Part shown: one piece after another, positions 1 to 13,406 of the stretch
How the letters are laid out: each line of letters begins with the position of its first letter
Position numbering within the stretch: the first letter of the stretch is position 1
NCBI GenBank assembly: GCA_964036155.1
Contig: OZ038422.1
Location: 26,001,201 to 26,065,200, forward strand
Direction of reading: 5' to 3'
Length of the DNA stretch: 64,000 bases
Source of the DNA: Diploscapter coronatus
Taxonomy: Eukaryota > Nematoda > Chromadorea > Rhabditida > Rhabditidae
Position numbers and translations under genes: made by a program
The notes under the pieces: model-generated
Database searches by the model: none
What the model saw: the letters and a program-made list of their open reading frames with translations, nothing else
Told to the model about the DNA's origin: nothing

Positions 1-13
1 CCCAATTTTGCAG

Positions 14-186
14 CAAAAGCAGCTCTTCCGCCTCAAACAAGCAAAACACAGCCAAGAATGGCCAACAAATTGTGTCGTAGCGCCATAGGCCATCACTCTT
101 CGGTCGGTCAAAGAATTGCAGATTCGAAAAATTATCCCAGCCATTTTTTCAGCCTATTCTTCAATCATAGCAAGTTTTCTAACTAG
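14..186 (+). CDS. possible C-terminal exon of a + strand gene entering from the left
   Basis: A clean acceptor (TTTTGCAG, ending at base 13) opens a frame of about 57 codons that closes at TAG 184-186. The stretch is clearly richer in G+C than the AT-rich DNA that follows, as the exons in this window are. The residues are polar and basic (for example PPQTSKTQPRM) and I recognise no domain. The reverse strand is also open over part of the region, so strand is not certain. If real, the rest of the gene lies outside the window. Confidence 0.35.
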
Positions 187-2284
187 AGGATTGCATAGAA
201 ATAGTCGGCTTTTTAATTTGAAATTTTGAAATTAGAAATTTTCCCACCCTTAAGACATAATATAGGAGAAAAATACAAAATTGTAATGATTTCGGATAAA
301 TATACAAGAAATATTTGAGAGTGAAGATCATCTTTTCCGTAGTATCAAATATACCATTTTAAAGATTTGTTTTATGGAGATCAACCTTTTCGAATTATCG
401 AAATATGCTGTTTTGAAAAACTATTCTTTTGACGAAAAGCAGCTACTTTAAATTAATAAGAAAAAGCCAAAGTATTTAAAATTACGTGATAAAATAGGGG
501 AGTTCTTAAACGATGCTGAATAGAATCACCCTAAATATGTAGATTAGGTTGGTTTATTGCGTGTCTGAGGTTTTAAATTGCAAATGATATGAGAAACTTT
601 CTCAGGAACTAAAAGGTAGATGTTAATCATCTCAGGAAAATTATAGGTTTTGGAAGGTAAAATTAAGGTCAATTCGTGACAAATAAATATTCTTAAATTT
701 ATGGATATTCCGAAATTCTAAATTTTAAATTTGATTTATTTATGAAAAGAACGAGCGTGACCCAGTATATTTTTAAAGCTCCGCCCCTTTATAATCTATT
801 TCTGAAAATGGGAAAATGAGTTTAAATTTTAGAAGAAAATAAATTGTATTCACATCCTGTAAAATTCAAAGAATGACATTTTACAAGTCTTTTGTCTCAT
901 AGAAACTAAAATTGAAAAAGATAAGTTGGAAAAAAAATCGTGGAATTTATAGCTTTTATGCAAAAATATGAATATAAGTTTCAAAAATTCAGGATTAAAA
1001 TGTTTTGGCCTCGAAAAATAAAAGTGAACGCCTATTTTTGAATTTTCGTGGGGTTTCGTGAACACATATGTCCCGGAAATGATATGTGAAATAAGAAAGC
1101 GAGCACATAAAAATAAAAATAGACTAGGACATTGTGATGTAAAAATTTTCGAAGAAAAACCTACATTTTTTAAAATTTAGATTAAAAAACACATAAAAAT
1201 TAGGTAGAACTTTCAAAAAATGTTCTAAGGGCTTTTAAAATATTCAAAATAAAGCTAACAAATTTTGGTCACCTCAAAGTTTTGACTATGTTTTGAGCAA
1301 GAGCTGGAGAAAGCGTTCAGTGATGTGGAAAATAGGAGAGGCTTCAGACAATTGTGGAACTAGAAAAATGAGCTAATACCTAAAGAGCATGAATTTAGAG
1401 ACGCAGAGAAAAAAATGTTTTACAAGAATGTAAACCAGTCAGCTTTAAAGCCCCATAATTTAACACAGGAAGGGGTTTTTAAGAAGCAGAGAAAATCTTT
1501 AAAAAATTATTCTAGCTGGTTTTAAAATCCTGTGCTTTAGCATAGGAAAAGACCTTGAATAGAGAAGGAACACCCAGATAGGGTTTGCTTGAAAAATTAT
1601 ACCAGACGGTTTTCTCGATCTATGCTTAAGGATGTAATTAGAGAGGGAGAATCCGAGTGAAAAATGATAGGACCGAAGAAGTGTCACTTAACGACACTAA
1701 TGCACGACAAATCACGACGAAATTGCGAAAAACAATTCGAAGATTTTATTTTCCTAAAAAAAGTGGAAATTTTGTATTGTTTTCAAAAGACGAAAAATCT
1801 CTTTCCTTTTATTTTCGAAGACATAAATCTTTGTTTTTCTTTCAAGAAAAAGAAAACAAACAATAAACCTTTATTTATGACACTCAAATTACCCGTAGCG
1901 ATTTTTACCGGAAATCCGAAAAGAAATGAAGTTTTCGACTTTGATTTTCAAATGAAACTATCTCTCGAGTGTTTCTAAATGCATTGAAAAATACACGTTT
2001 TACCAGAAAAAAGCTTAAACCTTTAAAAAAAACTACAGTATACCCAGCAGCCCTAGAAGAGTAAAGAAATCAATTAAAGCGCAATAGGAGGATTGATAAG
2101 TTTAATCAAATAGCGTAACCCCAAAATAGGAATATAGGCCTTCTATTTTAGGCTTACGATAACAAAATTCTTAAAGTTTTCTCATGACTAGAACGAGTCT
2201 CATCGGTGAAAGAATAAAGGTACCGTGTATTTCTTAGGAATAGTTCAATTTCAAATAGGTTACTATAGCTACAGTATTTTCCAT
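187..2284. other. intergenic, no gene seen
   Basis: AT-rich sequence between the putative left-hand exon and the OSTalpha stop codon. Open frames here are short and AT-biased, without splice-linked partners. It contains dispersed ACTGTAG/CTACAGT-type motifs near 2030 and 2270. It should include the OSTalpha 3' UTR at its right end. Confidence 0.6.
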
Positions 2285-4717
2285 CTAAGCAAGTGTTGAC
2301 GATGTAGTAACTGAGTGATTTTCCAGAGCCATCTCATAATTCGAATTTCGCGCCGAGTCGAGGGTCCTGAAAATACCATTTTGTAAATTTATCAAATTTC
2401 TACAAGGTGATACATAATTTGCTCTTGTTCCACTTCAAAGTTTCAATCAAAAATTAAATTAAAGAAGCTAAACTGAAATCTAGATCAGAATGAATAAATT
2501 TCCGATTTTATTGATCATTTTTTTAAACAATAATTTGATGATCTTATCAAAAAGTAGGTGGAGCCTAATTGTTATTTTTGCAATTTACCTGCACGACGGG
2601 TGTTTGTCGAAGAAGGATGTCTTGGAGGGCTGCATGAGAACGGTGGAAATGAGAGTGACGACGAACGACTCGATGATCGTGCACGCGTTTCGCCAGAAGC
2701 ACGACGTTTCCACTGCGGGAAGGATTGAGCCGCAGCCGAGCATGCCTGCAAATTATTTAATTTTATTGATTTTTACAGGAAAAGTAGATTTTATTCCCCA
2801 GGATTTTTAATGACAGTCTAATTTTCCCTATTTTTTGAAAGCTATAGAGAAAATTCGAACATTTTTGGTGTTTTGATAAGAATGGTAGGAACAGGTGTAA
2901 ATTTTCATAAATTCCAGTATTAGATTGAAAGATACAGTAGTTTTGAATTCAATTTTAAAATAGCACGACAACTACAGTACCCCAGTTAAAATAAAAACTT
3001 AGAATAAAAAATACCCGATCTCGCGACCAAATCGAACACCGGTTGCTGAAGTCCGAACACCATGAAGAACAGGTCGAGTAGGCGGAAAATCACGACGTAT
3101 CGATACGAAATGACTTCGTCCAAGCGGGATACGGTTGTCACCTGAAATAAATGTTTGATATTCTCAAATTAGAGTTAAATTTAGATCAGACTTGAATTTA
3201 AGGTTGAGTTTAGTTTTATTTTTAAAAAATGATACCAAAATATGCATGCCGTAGATTCCAGCCAGGAGAGATGGAAGGGTGATAATGTCCAGGATTTTAA
3301 GGTACCTGAAAAATCAATACATTTTTAAGAAAAATTAAGAAAACAGAAATGGTTCAACACTTCATAAATTCATAATTGGGAAAAGATTAGAACTTTGAAG
3401 AATAGAAAATATAATAAAAATAGTAATTTTTAATTTTAGAAAATAAATCTTACATTCCCGAATCCTCTTGATACTCGAAGTAAATGACGAGCGCAGCGAA
3501 AGTCGCTATCAGTCGAACGAATGGCGTTTGAAGGACCATCCACTCGCAAATGCGAATGCGTTTCCTAAAAATTAAATTAGATTAATACGAAACAAAAAAT
3601 AATTCTTACCCCTGCAGTGAGACTTTCGGAAGGCATGGGAAAACGCAACAGCAACAGAAAGGAGGCGTGGCCAATTCGATGTGCTGAAGTCGTTCGCTCA
3701 TTCTCGAAACCAACGAGTTGTGGCCTGAACATTCAAATATTTAGAAGAAAAATCGATATTTTATGAAAATCATGGTTAATTTTAAATTCTCTATTTTTCC
3801 AGAGAGGTAGATACCGTATGATGAAAATTATGAAAAATCAAATTCAAAAGTGACTCATGAAAAATTCTAGTCCTAAAGAAAATGATATAATTTACAATCG
3901 CTATTTAAAAAATAGCAAACCCTGGAAAATGTGCATCAACAGGCAAATGACGATCCACAGCCCGATGCTGAAGACGAGAAAGGCGAGCAGATGGCACAGC
4001 AGCCAGACCCGCGGCATGCACATCGCAATCAGCGAGAACAGGGAGACCATCTGAAGATTTTTTATTTTTGAAGGTCAGCCTCTTGAAAAATTATAGTTTC
4101 ACGAAAATTGATATTTCTCATAGAAAAATATCAAAAGTTTTGGGGGGAAACGTTAAAAAAGAACTTACGAAATTTTTATGAGGTTTAACTTTTCTAGAAA
4201 AAAAAAAAGATTAAAAGTCGGACTTACTGGAGCGGTACTCGCCAGATAGAACATGAAGAATCGCCTCTCCGATTCGGAAGTGTAGTAAGTAATGAAGAGA
4301 ATGTGAATGAACCCGATCGTGATTGTGCACGCGCAAAGGACGAAACACAAACACACCGCGATGAGGTAGAACGGGTGCTCGCGCAACGCTGAAAATTGAC
4401 TAATTAAATCCCAATTAAATAAATAAATTATCTAGATTTAATTACTTTAATTGGTCAGTTTTAAAAGGCAGGAAATAAATTAGCTGTTCGGCAAAAATCT
4501 TTATGTTTGTGTACAGAGAAAAAATAGATTTTAGAGATAATCAACCTAACTATCCAAACTTAGCTGACTTAATTACCCCCTAGTTAGCATAATTATGCTT
4601 ACAATGAAAGAACTCCTTGGAATGCGGAACATCGTTGATGCTCGTATTTGTGCAGTTGATTAATGACGAAGTGAGCAGACGAAACACGAGACCGGGCACG
4701 TCAGATAGGGCTATCAT
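2285..4717 (-). CDS. SLC51A: organic solute transporter alpha (OSTalpha / SLC51A family)
   Basis: A multi-pass membrane protein of the family that, with OSTbeta, moves bile acids, steroids and similar organic solutes by facilitated diffusion across the basolateral membrane. Nine exons splice in one frame: 4717-4603, 4388-4228, 4050-3921, 3724-3610, 3564-3454, 3305-3236, 3141-3015, 2745-2589 and 2366-2285. They total 355 aa, close to the usual 340-380. The diagnostic cysteine cluster (PPFCCCCVFPCLP) follows a hydrophobic helix and precedes a basic loop (KRIRICEW). The N-terminus has N-glycosylation sequons (NCTN, NTS). About seven hydrophobic segments are visible. The ATG at 4717 is the first in frame after an acceptor at about 4746, so an upstream coding exon is possible. 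Family assignment is strong; which worm osta paralogue it matches is not determined. Confidence 0.85.
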
Positions 4718-7696
4718 TTTGAGTGCAAAGCGATTGAAGCATCGAATCTGGAAATCAATAAAATCGAATTACTGATTCTTTGGAAGACAAAACGAGAAAA
4801 TTCAATATAAAGACGCGTAAAATCTGCAAAACGCAAAAGATACAAGCCGAACGGGTATAAAAGTGCAAAATCCGATAGAAATGAACGAATTTTGCAGGAA
4901 TAATAATATCAAAATAAAATCAAGTGTTTTTCGACGAAATTTCGAATATGAAATTGATTCTCCCCCACACAATGTGATGAATAGAGCCGACGACAATGTG
5001 ATGAATGTTTGAATGAAAAACGATCTGAAAAGGGAAGATAGGGAAATTTTTGAATTAGAGGAAAAAATCTTGAAATAAAAATTTCGTTTGAATGAAAAAT
5101 TTATGAATGTAAAACTAGAAAAATCGAGAAAATTGCAACTTTCGCCTATTTTCTTGATCAAAAAGTCGCGATTTCACGATTTCACCTCAGCGGGAGCTTG
5201 GAGAAAACTAGTCAGCGTGCAATGAGAGACCGAGAGAAGTGGAAAATTGTCTTATTTGGGGAAAATAGGGAAAGTATACTTTCCTTTATTTTTCGGAAAA
5301 AAATTAAAGTTACTTCATGAACCTAAGTGACCTCAAAAAGACAAATTCGAGAATTATATGGAGAAGAAGACAGCCCTACAAAAAGAGGAGAGAAAGAGAC
5401 CCTTGAAGAGACGAGAAAGGAAAAAGCAAACAGTTTTTCTTTTCCTCTCTTATTTTCATGTTTTCTCTAATATGACCACATAAGCTCACGATTTTCTATG
5501 ATTTTCAATAGAATGTTGGAGCTACTTGACTATAAGGCTATTTTAGACTTAAGATTTGATAAAATATACAAAATTTTTCAAAAATTATGAAAAACTCGAG
5601 TTTATGCAAGAAATAATGTTAATTTTATAAAATCTTACGAAAGTCTATGTTTTAAACTAAAACGAAGCTATAAACCGAAGAGATTAGTGCATATTTTTGA
5701 TGCAAAGTAATCTTGAGACGCAGCTTTTTCGGGATGGTTTAAAGGGGTTTTTCTCCGGTTTCCCGGAAACCAAAATCCCCGAAGCATGCCAAATTAGGCT
5801 GAAATTACGCGATTTTTCAAGTAAACAACCAAGCTCAGAAACCAATAATTTTCTCGCATAAAAATGAAAATCGGAAAAATTTTTAAATCTAGAATTTTTA
5901 CCCATGTTTTTAGGCTTCTAATGCGTTCTTTCTAAATCCTAGATCAATTTTCTGCTCTTAAGCTAGAGATTTATCAGATAAGCTCCTATAGGTGTAATCT
6001 CAGGATAAAAAGTAATAAAATATTCGATATGAGAAGGTACAGACTTCATAGATTTAAACAAGTGAAGAAATAGAATGAAAATTTTAGAGAATTAGAGAAA
6101 ATTAATCTGACACTATATAAATTGGTTGATATCATGAGCGAAACTAGATTAGTTAGAGAAGGAAAGAGAAGTAGTACTGAGAGTGAGAGCGACAAAGAAA
6201 GAGCTAAAGTGTGAGGCTCCCATCTCTCTCACATGGTCCCTTTAGCCGCAAATCGATTTTAGAGAGAGAAAGAAAAAGAAATAGTGTTGGAAAAAAGACA
6301 GAGAAAAAGAAAGAAGACATACGCAATGAGCCTCAGGCATGAGAGTTTAAATCAAAATATTTTGAGATATCGTGTATCTTTTCTTGGAAAGAGATTTTAA
6401 AAATTTGAAAAAGATATCATATTTTAAATGAAGATCAGCTTTTTCCTGTAGAAAAAGGCTAGATTAAAAAAGGAGCTAAAAATTAGAAGGGATCAAATAT
6501 TTCGAAACGAGTTAAAAATTCCAAGAATTTGGAAATTTCCGTAGAGCCGCATTACGAAAGTACGCATACAGCGCGCAACGTAACAGGGTCAATGCAAAAT
6601 GAATTGCAAAAGGGAAAGTCTGGGAGAGAGAAGGGGACTAAGAGAGAGAAAAGAAAGAAAGAAAAATTCGTGCATAGTGACATAAAATCAATGAAAAATT
6701 AAGAAGGAAAAACGTCTGGTATATCCAGAAGATTAACAATAATAATTTGGACAAGTGGTTACTTTCTTTTCCTCTCTTCAGAAATATAGACTATCTCCCT
6801 ATATTATTCCCTTTCTTTCTCTGGTCCCTCTCAAAAGCCAGCGTTCACTCTTATTTCCAGCCAGCGCATAATAGCGTTTCACTTTCCTATTGTTCAGGCA
6901 TGTCTTAGAAAATGCATGTCCACCTCCGCAAAAATCGATAGATTGGGCTTAATCTGAACAAACGTCATTTACCGAAATTACGGTCTGAAATAAAATTTAA
7001 GGTTGCGAAAACTGAATTTATCGAGTTTATTTTTCTGAAAAATTGGTTTATTTGAACAGGTGTACAGGAAAAATGAAAATAAATCGATTTGCTTCAAAAC
7101 AAGGTTTTTCACCAATATAATTTATTTCTTCTCATCATCAAAAACGCCAAGAGAAACACCATCAAAACCAGAACAGAAGTGATAAATCGGGAGTAGGTTT
7201 CAAGATTCAGGTAAATCGAAATTGAAGTTCTGAAATACGCGGAAACTTTAAGAAAAAGTTTGGTATCTCAAAAATGTTGATGGGTTGAGGACTAAAATAT
7301 GGAATTTCTTGCAAAGAGGAACGAAAAAGTAAACTTTAAATTTAAAAACGAAAACAAATTGACTCGTATCCGGTGTAGAATTAGAATAAAATCTTAAAAA
7401 GGAGAATTTCAAAATAAATAAAACAAAAAGTTGAGATATTTCGTAACTAAAGGTGTGTAACAAAAAATCTTCGAAATTGCACCCCTGATCACGATATTTC
7501 ATAAGAAAATCAAAGCTAGTTTATCCTAAAAATAAATTTTGAAAAGATAATTTTAGGGTAAGTTAAAGAAGAAATTTCACAAAATTCAGAAAAGGGGTCG
7601 AGTTCCGGAAAAATCAGGAAAAAGCCAGAAAGGGGTGAAGTTGAAGAGCCCAGAAGAAAAAAGTTTCAGAAAATTCTGAAAAAATCCAAAATAGCC
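4718..7696. other. intergenic: OSTalpha upstream region and TIAR 3' region
   Basis: About 3 kb without a convincing gene. The right part should hold the 3' UTR of the TIAR gene and the left part the OSTalpha promoter or 5' UTR. GA-rich purine tracts occur at about 6260-6310 and 6620-6665, with CT-rich tracts near 6770-6840. Reading frames in the region are AT-rich and unlinked by splice sites. Confidence 0.55.
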
Positions 7697-10600
7697 TTAT
7701 TTGGTGGATCCATTCGAGCTGGCATTAGCGCTGGAAGAACCGCCGCCGGACTGCGCCTGCTGCCAGTAGCTGAAAAATTTGGACCGTGATTTTTGAGGTT
7801 CGGAAAAAAAAACTTCAAAGTGAGGTGATATTTGCGAAAATTCCAAATTTTTAGAATTTCTATAGAAAGATTTTAGTTTTTCTTGTATTTTTTTTTTAGA
7901 AGATTTGTAAAAGTGATTATTATTTCTGTAGAACATCCAAAACTCTGGAAAATATTCCCTCCACCTTATCAATTTCTAGAAAGTGCGGTTTATGAAAGAA
8001 AAAAAACATATTGTAAAGTTAAACCTTGTCCCGTGAGTGTTCCCAAAATACTAAAGAATAGACACGAAACGGTGCGTTGAAAGTTAGATGTAAGAAAAAA
8101 AGCGAAACAAAATGGAATAAAAATGGACCTATTTCGATGGATTGGCTTTCTGATGATCAGTGGACCTAAATTCTTGGTTTTCTGAAAACGAAAATAGGTA
8201 TTCGAAAAATGAAAATGAAAAAATCTGACAACGAAAAACAAAGGTTTAACTTTACAATACATTTAGAAAAATAGAAAATCAGAAAATTAAAAAGAAAAAA
8301 AATCTTACTTGGCCCATTGCTGCATCATCTGGGGATTGGAGTAGTATTGCTGGAAAGATATCAAATTAAAAAATCATATTGTGTTTGTTGCTTTCTAAGA
8401 AACAGATCTTTGTTTTTGTTCTCGAAAATAGAACTTCGTTTTTTTTCAATCCTTTCAAAAATTAACCTGGTAATACTGCCAGTAGCTCTGATGCGCAGCG
8501 GCGCTAGCGGCGGCCGCGTTAGGTCCCGTGCTTCCGCTCTGGAATTACCGAAGTTAAATTGCAAATTAAACGGTAAATGTCTAATTTAAGAGTTAACTCT
8601 TTAACTTCGAAGTGAAAAAAATATTTGGATGCGGGTCAACTCCCCCCACGTTTTAAAGCAACCACTTTTCCGCCATTATGTTTCATCGTTCAACGAGTGT
8701 AGGGAGAGTGGTGGGAGTTGATCCGCACCCAAAACATTTTTAAAACTAATTTCTCGAGTCGGATCAACCTCCGAGTAAATTATTTGGCTTCAAAGTTTGA
8801 AATGAACTTTCCAAGTACCTGGTAACTTCCATAGGGCGTATTCGCAGCAGCCGCACCCGATCCGCTCCCGCCCGATCCGATGCCGTAGCCCTGAGCGTAA
8901 CCGTACCCGTACGCACCTGGGCCAGCACCGGCCGCCTTCGCCGCTTGGAGCTGCAAATTTATTTTCAACTCTCAAAGTGTTCTATTTCCTGTCAAATAGG
9001 CAGATTTTCTTTTCGAATTTTTTATCCTCTTTCAAATTCCACTTTACAAATCACAAGTTTTCTACAAAGTTTTTCTTTCAAAAATTAGCACTCTTCTGTC
9101 GATTTTAAAAATTGAAAAATGCTTACATCCTGCGTCTTTCCCCAGGAGCATCTGACGTTGTTGCCGGCCACTTCTTGTCCGTTCATCTGGAGGATGGCCT
9201 TGGTGGCCTGATCCTTGGTCTCGAACTTCACGAAGGCGTAGCCTTGCACCTTGAAAATGCGCACCTGAAATTTTTAAAATTATGCCATTAAGCAACTACA
9301 ATTAGAGCTATTGTTTATTTGTTAAAGTTCCACTTGTATCAAAAGAAGCTTGAAGACTCCGTTTTTTTTCTTGAAGACAACGGTTAAAATATAAATTGTT
9401 ATCGATCTTTTAAGTCATCAAAGCTATCTAAAGAATTTGCCTTCTAAATGAGAATGTTAAAAAGTACCAATTTAAAAAAAAAAAATTATAATTCTTTGAA
9501 AACCCACAATCTTGACTTCCTGGATTCTTCCGTATTTGCCGAACGCCTCACGGATCTGGTCCTCTGAAAATAGTTCCATTAATCTTTTAATTCTAAAAAT
9601 TAGCACAACTTGCTAATTTTTCGCCTTTCATTCATGCAAACCTGACGTGCGGTGCGGTGAAAATAAAGATTAAAAGTAAAACAAAAGTTCGCAAAAAGTC
9701 GTGAAATGACGTGCCTGAGTCCACCACGCCGCTCGTCACGTAATGCTCCGTGAAGCCGGTCGGATATTCTGAAACGAGTGCACCACAGAAAACATTCTAC
9801 TCTACGAGCACAGCTTTAAAGAAAAATAATTGTGTGCATTCCTTCTTCAACAAGTGTCAAAAAACTCACAATCAGTTTCAAGCGTTCCTAGTATAATAAA
9901 GTGCAAAATGCATGCTTTTTCCGTGCAAAAAATCACAATTCAAGCATTATTTTTTTTTTTTGCAAAAATTCAAATTTCCGATTTTCAAGGATTCGACCAA
10001 CTCGGCCAACTTACCAGTGCAGTTGGTGGAGATGTTGCCGACATAGACGGATGTGTTGTCGGAGCTGGTCGAGTTGTACACGTCGTCGTAGCTTTTCTCG
10101 TTTTCTGTCTGACCCGGCTTGCGAGTCGCCCAGTTCGTGCGGATTGTTCTGAAAATCGATATTTTCAAACAAAACCAATTTTATTATTTCCAGCTTTATA
10201 GACAAGTTTAGCTTTCCAGAATTTTCAATAGGTAGGTTTCTCTAGAATCTAGTCATTTTATTTGTATATTTGATAAAATTGTTGACTATAAAATGACTTC
10301 TTCCGAGTGGTTCATTTTTAATTTGAAACAATTTTCGAAATTTCTCTAAAAATTCTCACCTTCTTCCCAGCCACTGCCCGTTCATCTGTTCGATGGCTCT
10401 TTCCGCTTCCTCCCTTTTCGGATAGGACACGAAGCCGTAGCCCTTGCTCTTTAGAGTCGTGGCATCGCGAATCACCTTGGCATCCGACACTTCGCCGAAC
10501 GGAATGAACGCCTCTTTCAGGGCCTTGTTGTCGACTTCTGGAGACAGATCGCCGACGAACACGTGGAAGTGCTCTGAAATATTCGGTACGTTTCAATCAA

Positions 10601-12829
10601 ACTCGTCATTCTCTTCATTGGAAAGTTTTTTTTTCTCTAAAATCTTACTCGAAGTATCGATTCTGGGCTGCTGCTGGCCCGGCTCGACGGCCCAGTTGAC
10701 TTTCATCTCCTTGTCCAAGAGACTTCTTCTGTTCATCGTCTGCAACGCCTGGGCGGCCATGTTGTGGTCGGCGAACTCGACAAACGCGTACGGGTCGTTC
10801 GTGCCCTAAAATGTATTGGTTTTTTTGAGGGAAATATTGATTTTATTTGACTTTTAAAGGGATTTATATTCCAAGAACGCATTTCTGAAAGTTTAGAGGA
10901 AAATATGTTATTTCTTCATTTTGAAGAAATTTTAGATTTCTTGTTGCATAAATCCCCCAAAAATCAAATGCTATTCTTCCCTCGAAAATTAGACTTCGAG
11001 AGGCTTTTCCTAATTTTTCAGGAGACTTTCTACTCTCTGCATGCACTGGACATTTGGACTTTTCGCCTATTTTTCTAGGATAAGATAAGATTCAGAGAAA
11101 TTGGAATAAGAAGCTTTTTCTCCTATTTTTGGGTGTTTTTATTTTTTATAAAAATAAAAAATGAAAAAGCTATGTCAAAATCGAGTACATTTGTTGGGTT
11201 TTGACGACTGTTGTTGGCGTATGTTTTGGTGTTTTGGTGCAAATTCATCACATATCACACGGATCCAGTTCCACTCCGTTCAGAGTTCACGAACATACGC
11301 CTGAGTTCACGACCTATGCCTCTTTTCAAAGATTATAAAGTAAAAAAAGAAAAATAATAAGAAAAATGAAAACGAAAAAAAGAAATAACTCCCTGGCCAC
11401 CATATGAAAGGATAGGGGAATACTCATGATATGCTGTATATACTCCTACTTTATATACCTTCCTGAAAAGTGTTGAAAAAAGAAAATTCGAGACTTACAT
11501 CGAAAATGACCTTGGTTTTGGTGACGATGCCGATCTGGCCGAACAGCGTACCGATGAACTCCTCAGTCACGGAGGGGTCCAGGTTGCCGACGTAACTGAA
11601 AATCTTTGCTATTGCCTTTCTTTTCTTATTTTCTAAATAAAAAGTACTGATTTTCCTTTACAAAATCTCAAGACACTCCATTTCTAGTCAAGGTCCAAAT
11701 GTTCTTTCTTTTCTATTTATACGAAAAGAAGAATTTCTAAAGTTTCCTGTGCGTTTTTCCCCGAGATTCTTGAAACATCAAAATACTTTTAAAAAAAAAA
11801 CACAAATCCTAGAAAAAATGGTAATCAAGAATTTCTGTACAAATTTCTCTCGATTCGGGTTTTCTATTTTTTCTTGTAAACTCACAGAGTCCTGGGATCG
11901 TCCGAAGTGGTTCCCATGTGGAAGCCCTCCTTCTCGGCCACCTTCGAATGTACCTTCGAGTTGTAGCCATTCGAGTCGTGCGCTTCGTACGACGTGGTGC
12001 CGTAACCGTACTTCTGTAAATGCAGGACATTTAGTTACTGTATTCTTCGGTCTTATCGTCTTTTATTGAAAATTCAGGGTTTTCTAGGATTTTTTAAATG
12101 ACCGTACTTTTGGAAAATTGAAAGATGGTCACTTTTCAGAAAAGGAAGGATTTTAGGGATTTCCCAACTAATTTCTTGGCCCAAAAATAGATTAATTTTA
12201 TGGGAAGTCAATCTCTTTAACTCCTATTTATCATCGGCTTTTTCCTTCGCACTCCCTAACTGTTAAATCCGGTGATAAACGTTCTTCGTTGTTTTTGGAA
12301 AGAACTTTGCTGAGGCGAGCGGGACGAGTATCCGCGAATGGTGCAATATGAAATACATGGTGCGAGCACAGTGGTTAATCTCGCGAGTACCCTCTCTCCT
12401 CCCTCTGCAAGTCTTTCTGAGGAACAAAAGAGAGTACAGGAGGCAAAAAAATTTTCTATTATTACTTTTAAATTTCCAAGAAACTCTTCAATATTTTGCA
12501 TTTTTTATGGCGTATACTAGCATCACCATGAAGGACATCATTTTTCAAATGACGTCAAAAGTTGCGAAACCACCTGTTCGAACGCTAGCGGTACGCCAAC
12601 ATACGCCTGCAGGTGGGGTGGGGTGAGCAAGGACACCTTCAGAAACGACTCGATGCTATCTCTCAGCAACGCTACTCGATTCATGATGTTTCGAAAATGA
12701 TGCCAACATTTTCGGCAATGCCAAAATTTCAATGTATGCTAATTTTGCAAATTCGAAATTCCATCCGAGCCGCTTCAGGTGTCCATGCTTCAAAATTAAA
12801 TTAGAGACTCTCAAACTTACGCTGGACAT
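7697..12829 (-). CDS. tiar-1: TIA-1/TIAR family RNA-binding protein, three RRMs
   Basis: A nuclear and cytoplasmic RNA-binding protein whose family controls translation, stress-granule assembly and splicing by binding U-rich RNA. Exon 1 encodes only MSS (12829-12821). The next exons, about 12013-11883 and 11598-11501, begin RRM1 ([20 protein letters not shown]), which finishes in 10806-10648 with [12 protein letters not shown]2 lies in about 10571-10358 ([26 protein letters not shown]). RRM3 spans 10150-10014 ([12 protein letters not shown]), about 9566-9509 ([12 protein letters not shown]) and 9265-9127 (VQGYAFVKF). The tail is rich in Gly, Ala, Tyr and Gln (8950-8818, 8539-8469, 8351-8311, 7770-7697) and ends in NGSTK. 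This order and the Q/Y-rich low-complexity tail match TIA-1/TIAR. An optional in-frame exon lies at 9768-9715. Intron 1 is about 800 bases. Confidence 0.92.
8622..8735. repeat. short foldback repeat in a TIAR intron
   Basis: The left arm starting near 8625 (TTTGGATGCGGGTCAACTCC) matches the reverse complement of the right arm near 8711-8732 with two mismatches over about 21 bases. The spacer is about 60 bases. It resembles a small MITE or a stem-loop within the intron. Confidence 0.55.
9715..9768 (-). other. candidate 54-nt cassette exon of the TIAR gene with a GC donor
   Basis: A perfect acceptor (TTTCAG) precedes 54 bases with no stop in the TIAR frame, ending CTCAG before GCACGT, a GC-type donor. 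The flanking exons join in frame without it (C-T-E-D-Q). Including it adds 18 residues starting EYPTGF and keeps the frame. It would fall just after RNP2 of RRM3, in the beta1-alpha1 loop. A longer version using a GT donor at 9641/9640 would be 128 bases and shift the frame. Confidence 0.5.
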
Positions 12830-13406
12830 TTTTCCGGAAAATTAGACGAAAGTACGAACGTACAAACTCTGAAAATCGAAAAATTTTTGAAAAAAACACG
12901 AAAATGAAATCGATGAAAAAGGGAATGAAAGAAAACGGTGAAAGAGTGAAAACAAGTTGGTGGAAGAGGGAATTTAGCACAGTGGGGGAAATAGATGCAC
13001 GCGACGCACTCCAGATGCGACGCGGTTCGCCGCGTACGCATAGATAAACATAGGGCGCAAACCCGTTTGATATAAAATTATCTGAAACTTGCAGAAACGA
13101 AGATAATTTATTCCATTGCAAAGAAGTTTTTGGATAATGGGTAAAGTTTTGGACATTTGTCAAAAATAATACGTTCACTACTAGAGAGCAATATCACTGA
13201 TAAGGACCCGAAATGTGAGATAAGAGGGATAAAAGATAAGGACTTGATATATCCGAATTTCAGCATCCAAAAATGATGAAGAAAGGGCGATTTCTTATAT
13301 CCTGGTTTCAAATATTTAAGAAAAGTGTATAGAAAGAGACTCGAAATATTCATGTCTCAAATGTCGGAAAGGGATTTGATATATCCGGATCTCATATATA
13401 CAAATT
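12830..13406. other. short intergenic region between TIAR 5' end and TRAPPC5 3' end
   Basis: Both neighbours are on the minus strand, so this holds the TIAR promoter or 5' UTR and the TRAPPC5 3' UTR. It includes several copies of the ATATCC/GGATAT motif seen in many introns of this window, and no supportable coding frame. The close same-strand spacing would also fit an operon with TRAPPC5 upstream, but I see no decisive signal. Confidence 0.5.

Noticed and set aside
5684..5905. 73-codon minus-strand frame in the 3-kb intergenic region
   Set aside because: No conserved feature, AT-biased composition and no credible promoter or splice context.
12256..12501. Open frames on both strands within TIAR intron 1
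   Set aside because: No recognisable domain and no splice partner in frame with the TIAR chain; the GC-richer patch could be regulatory.
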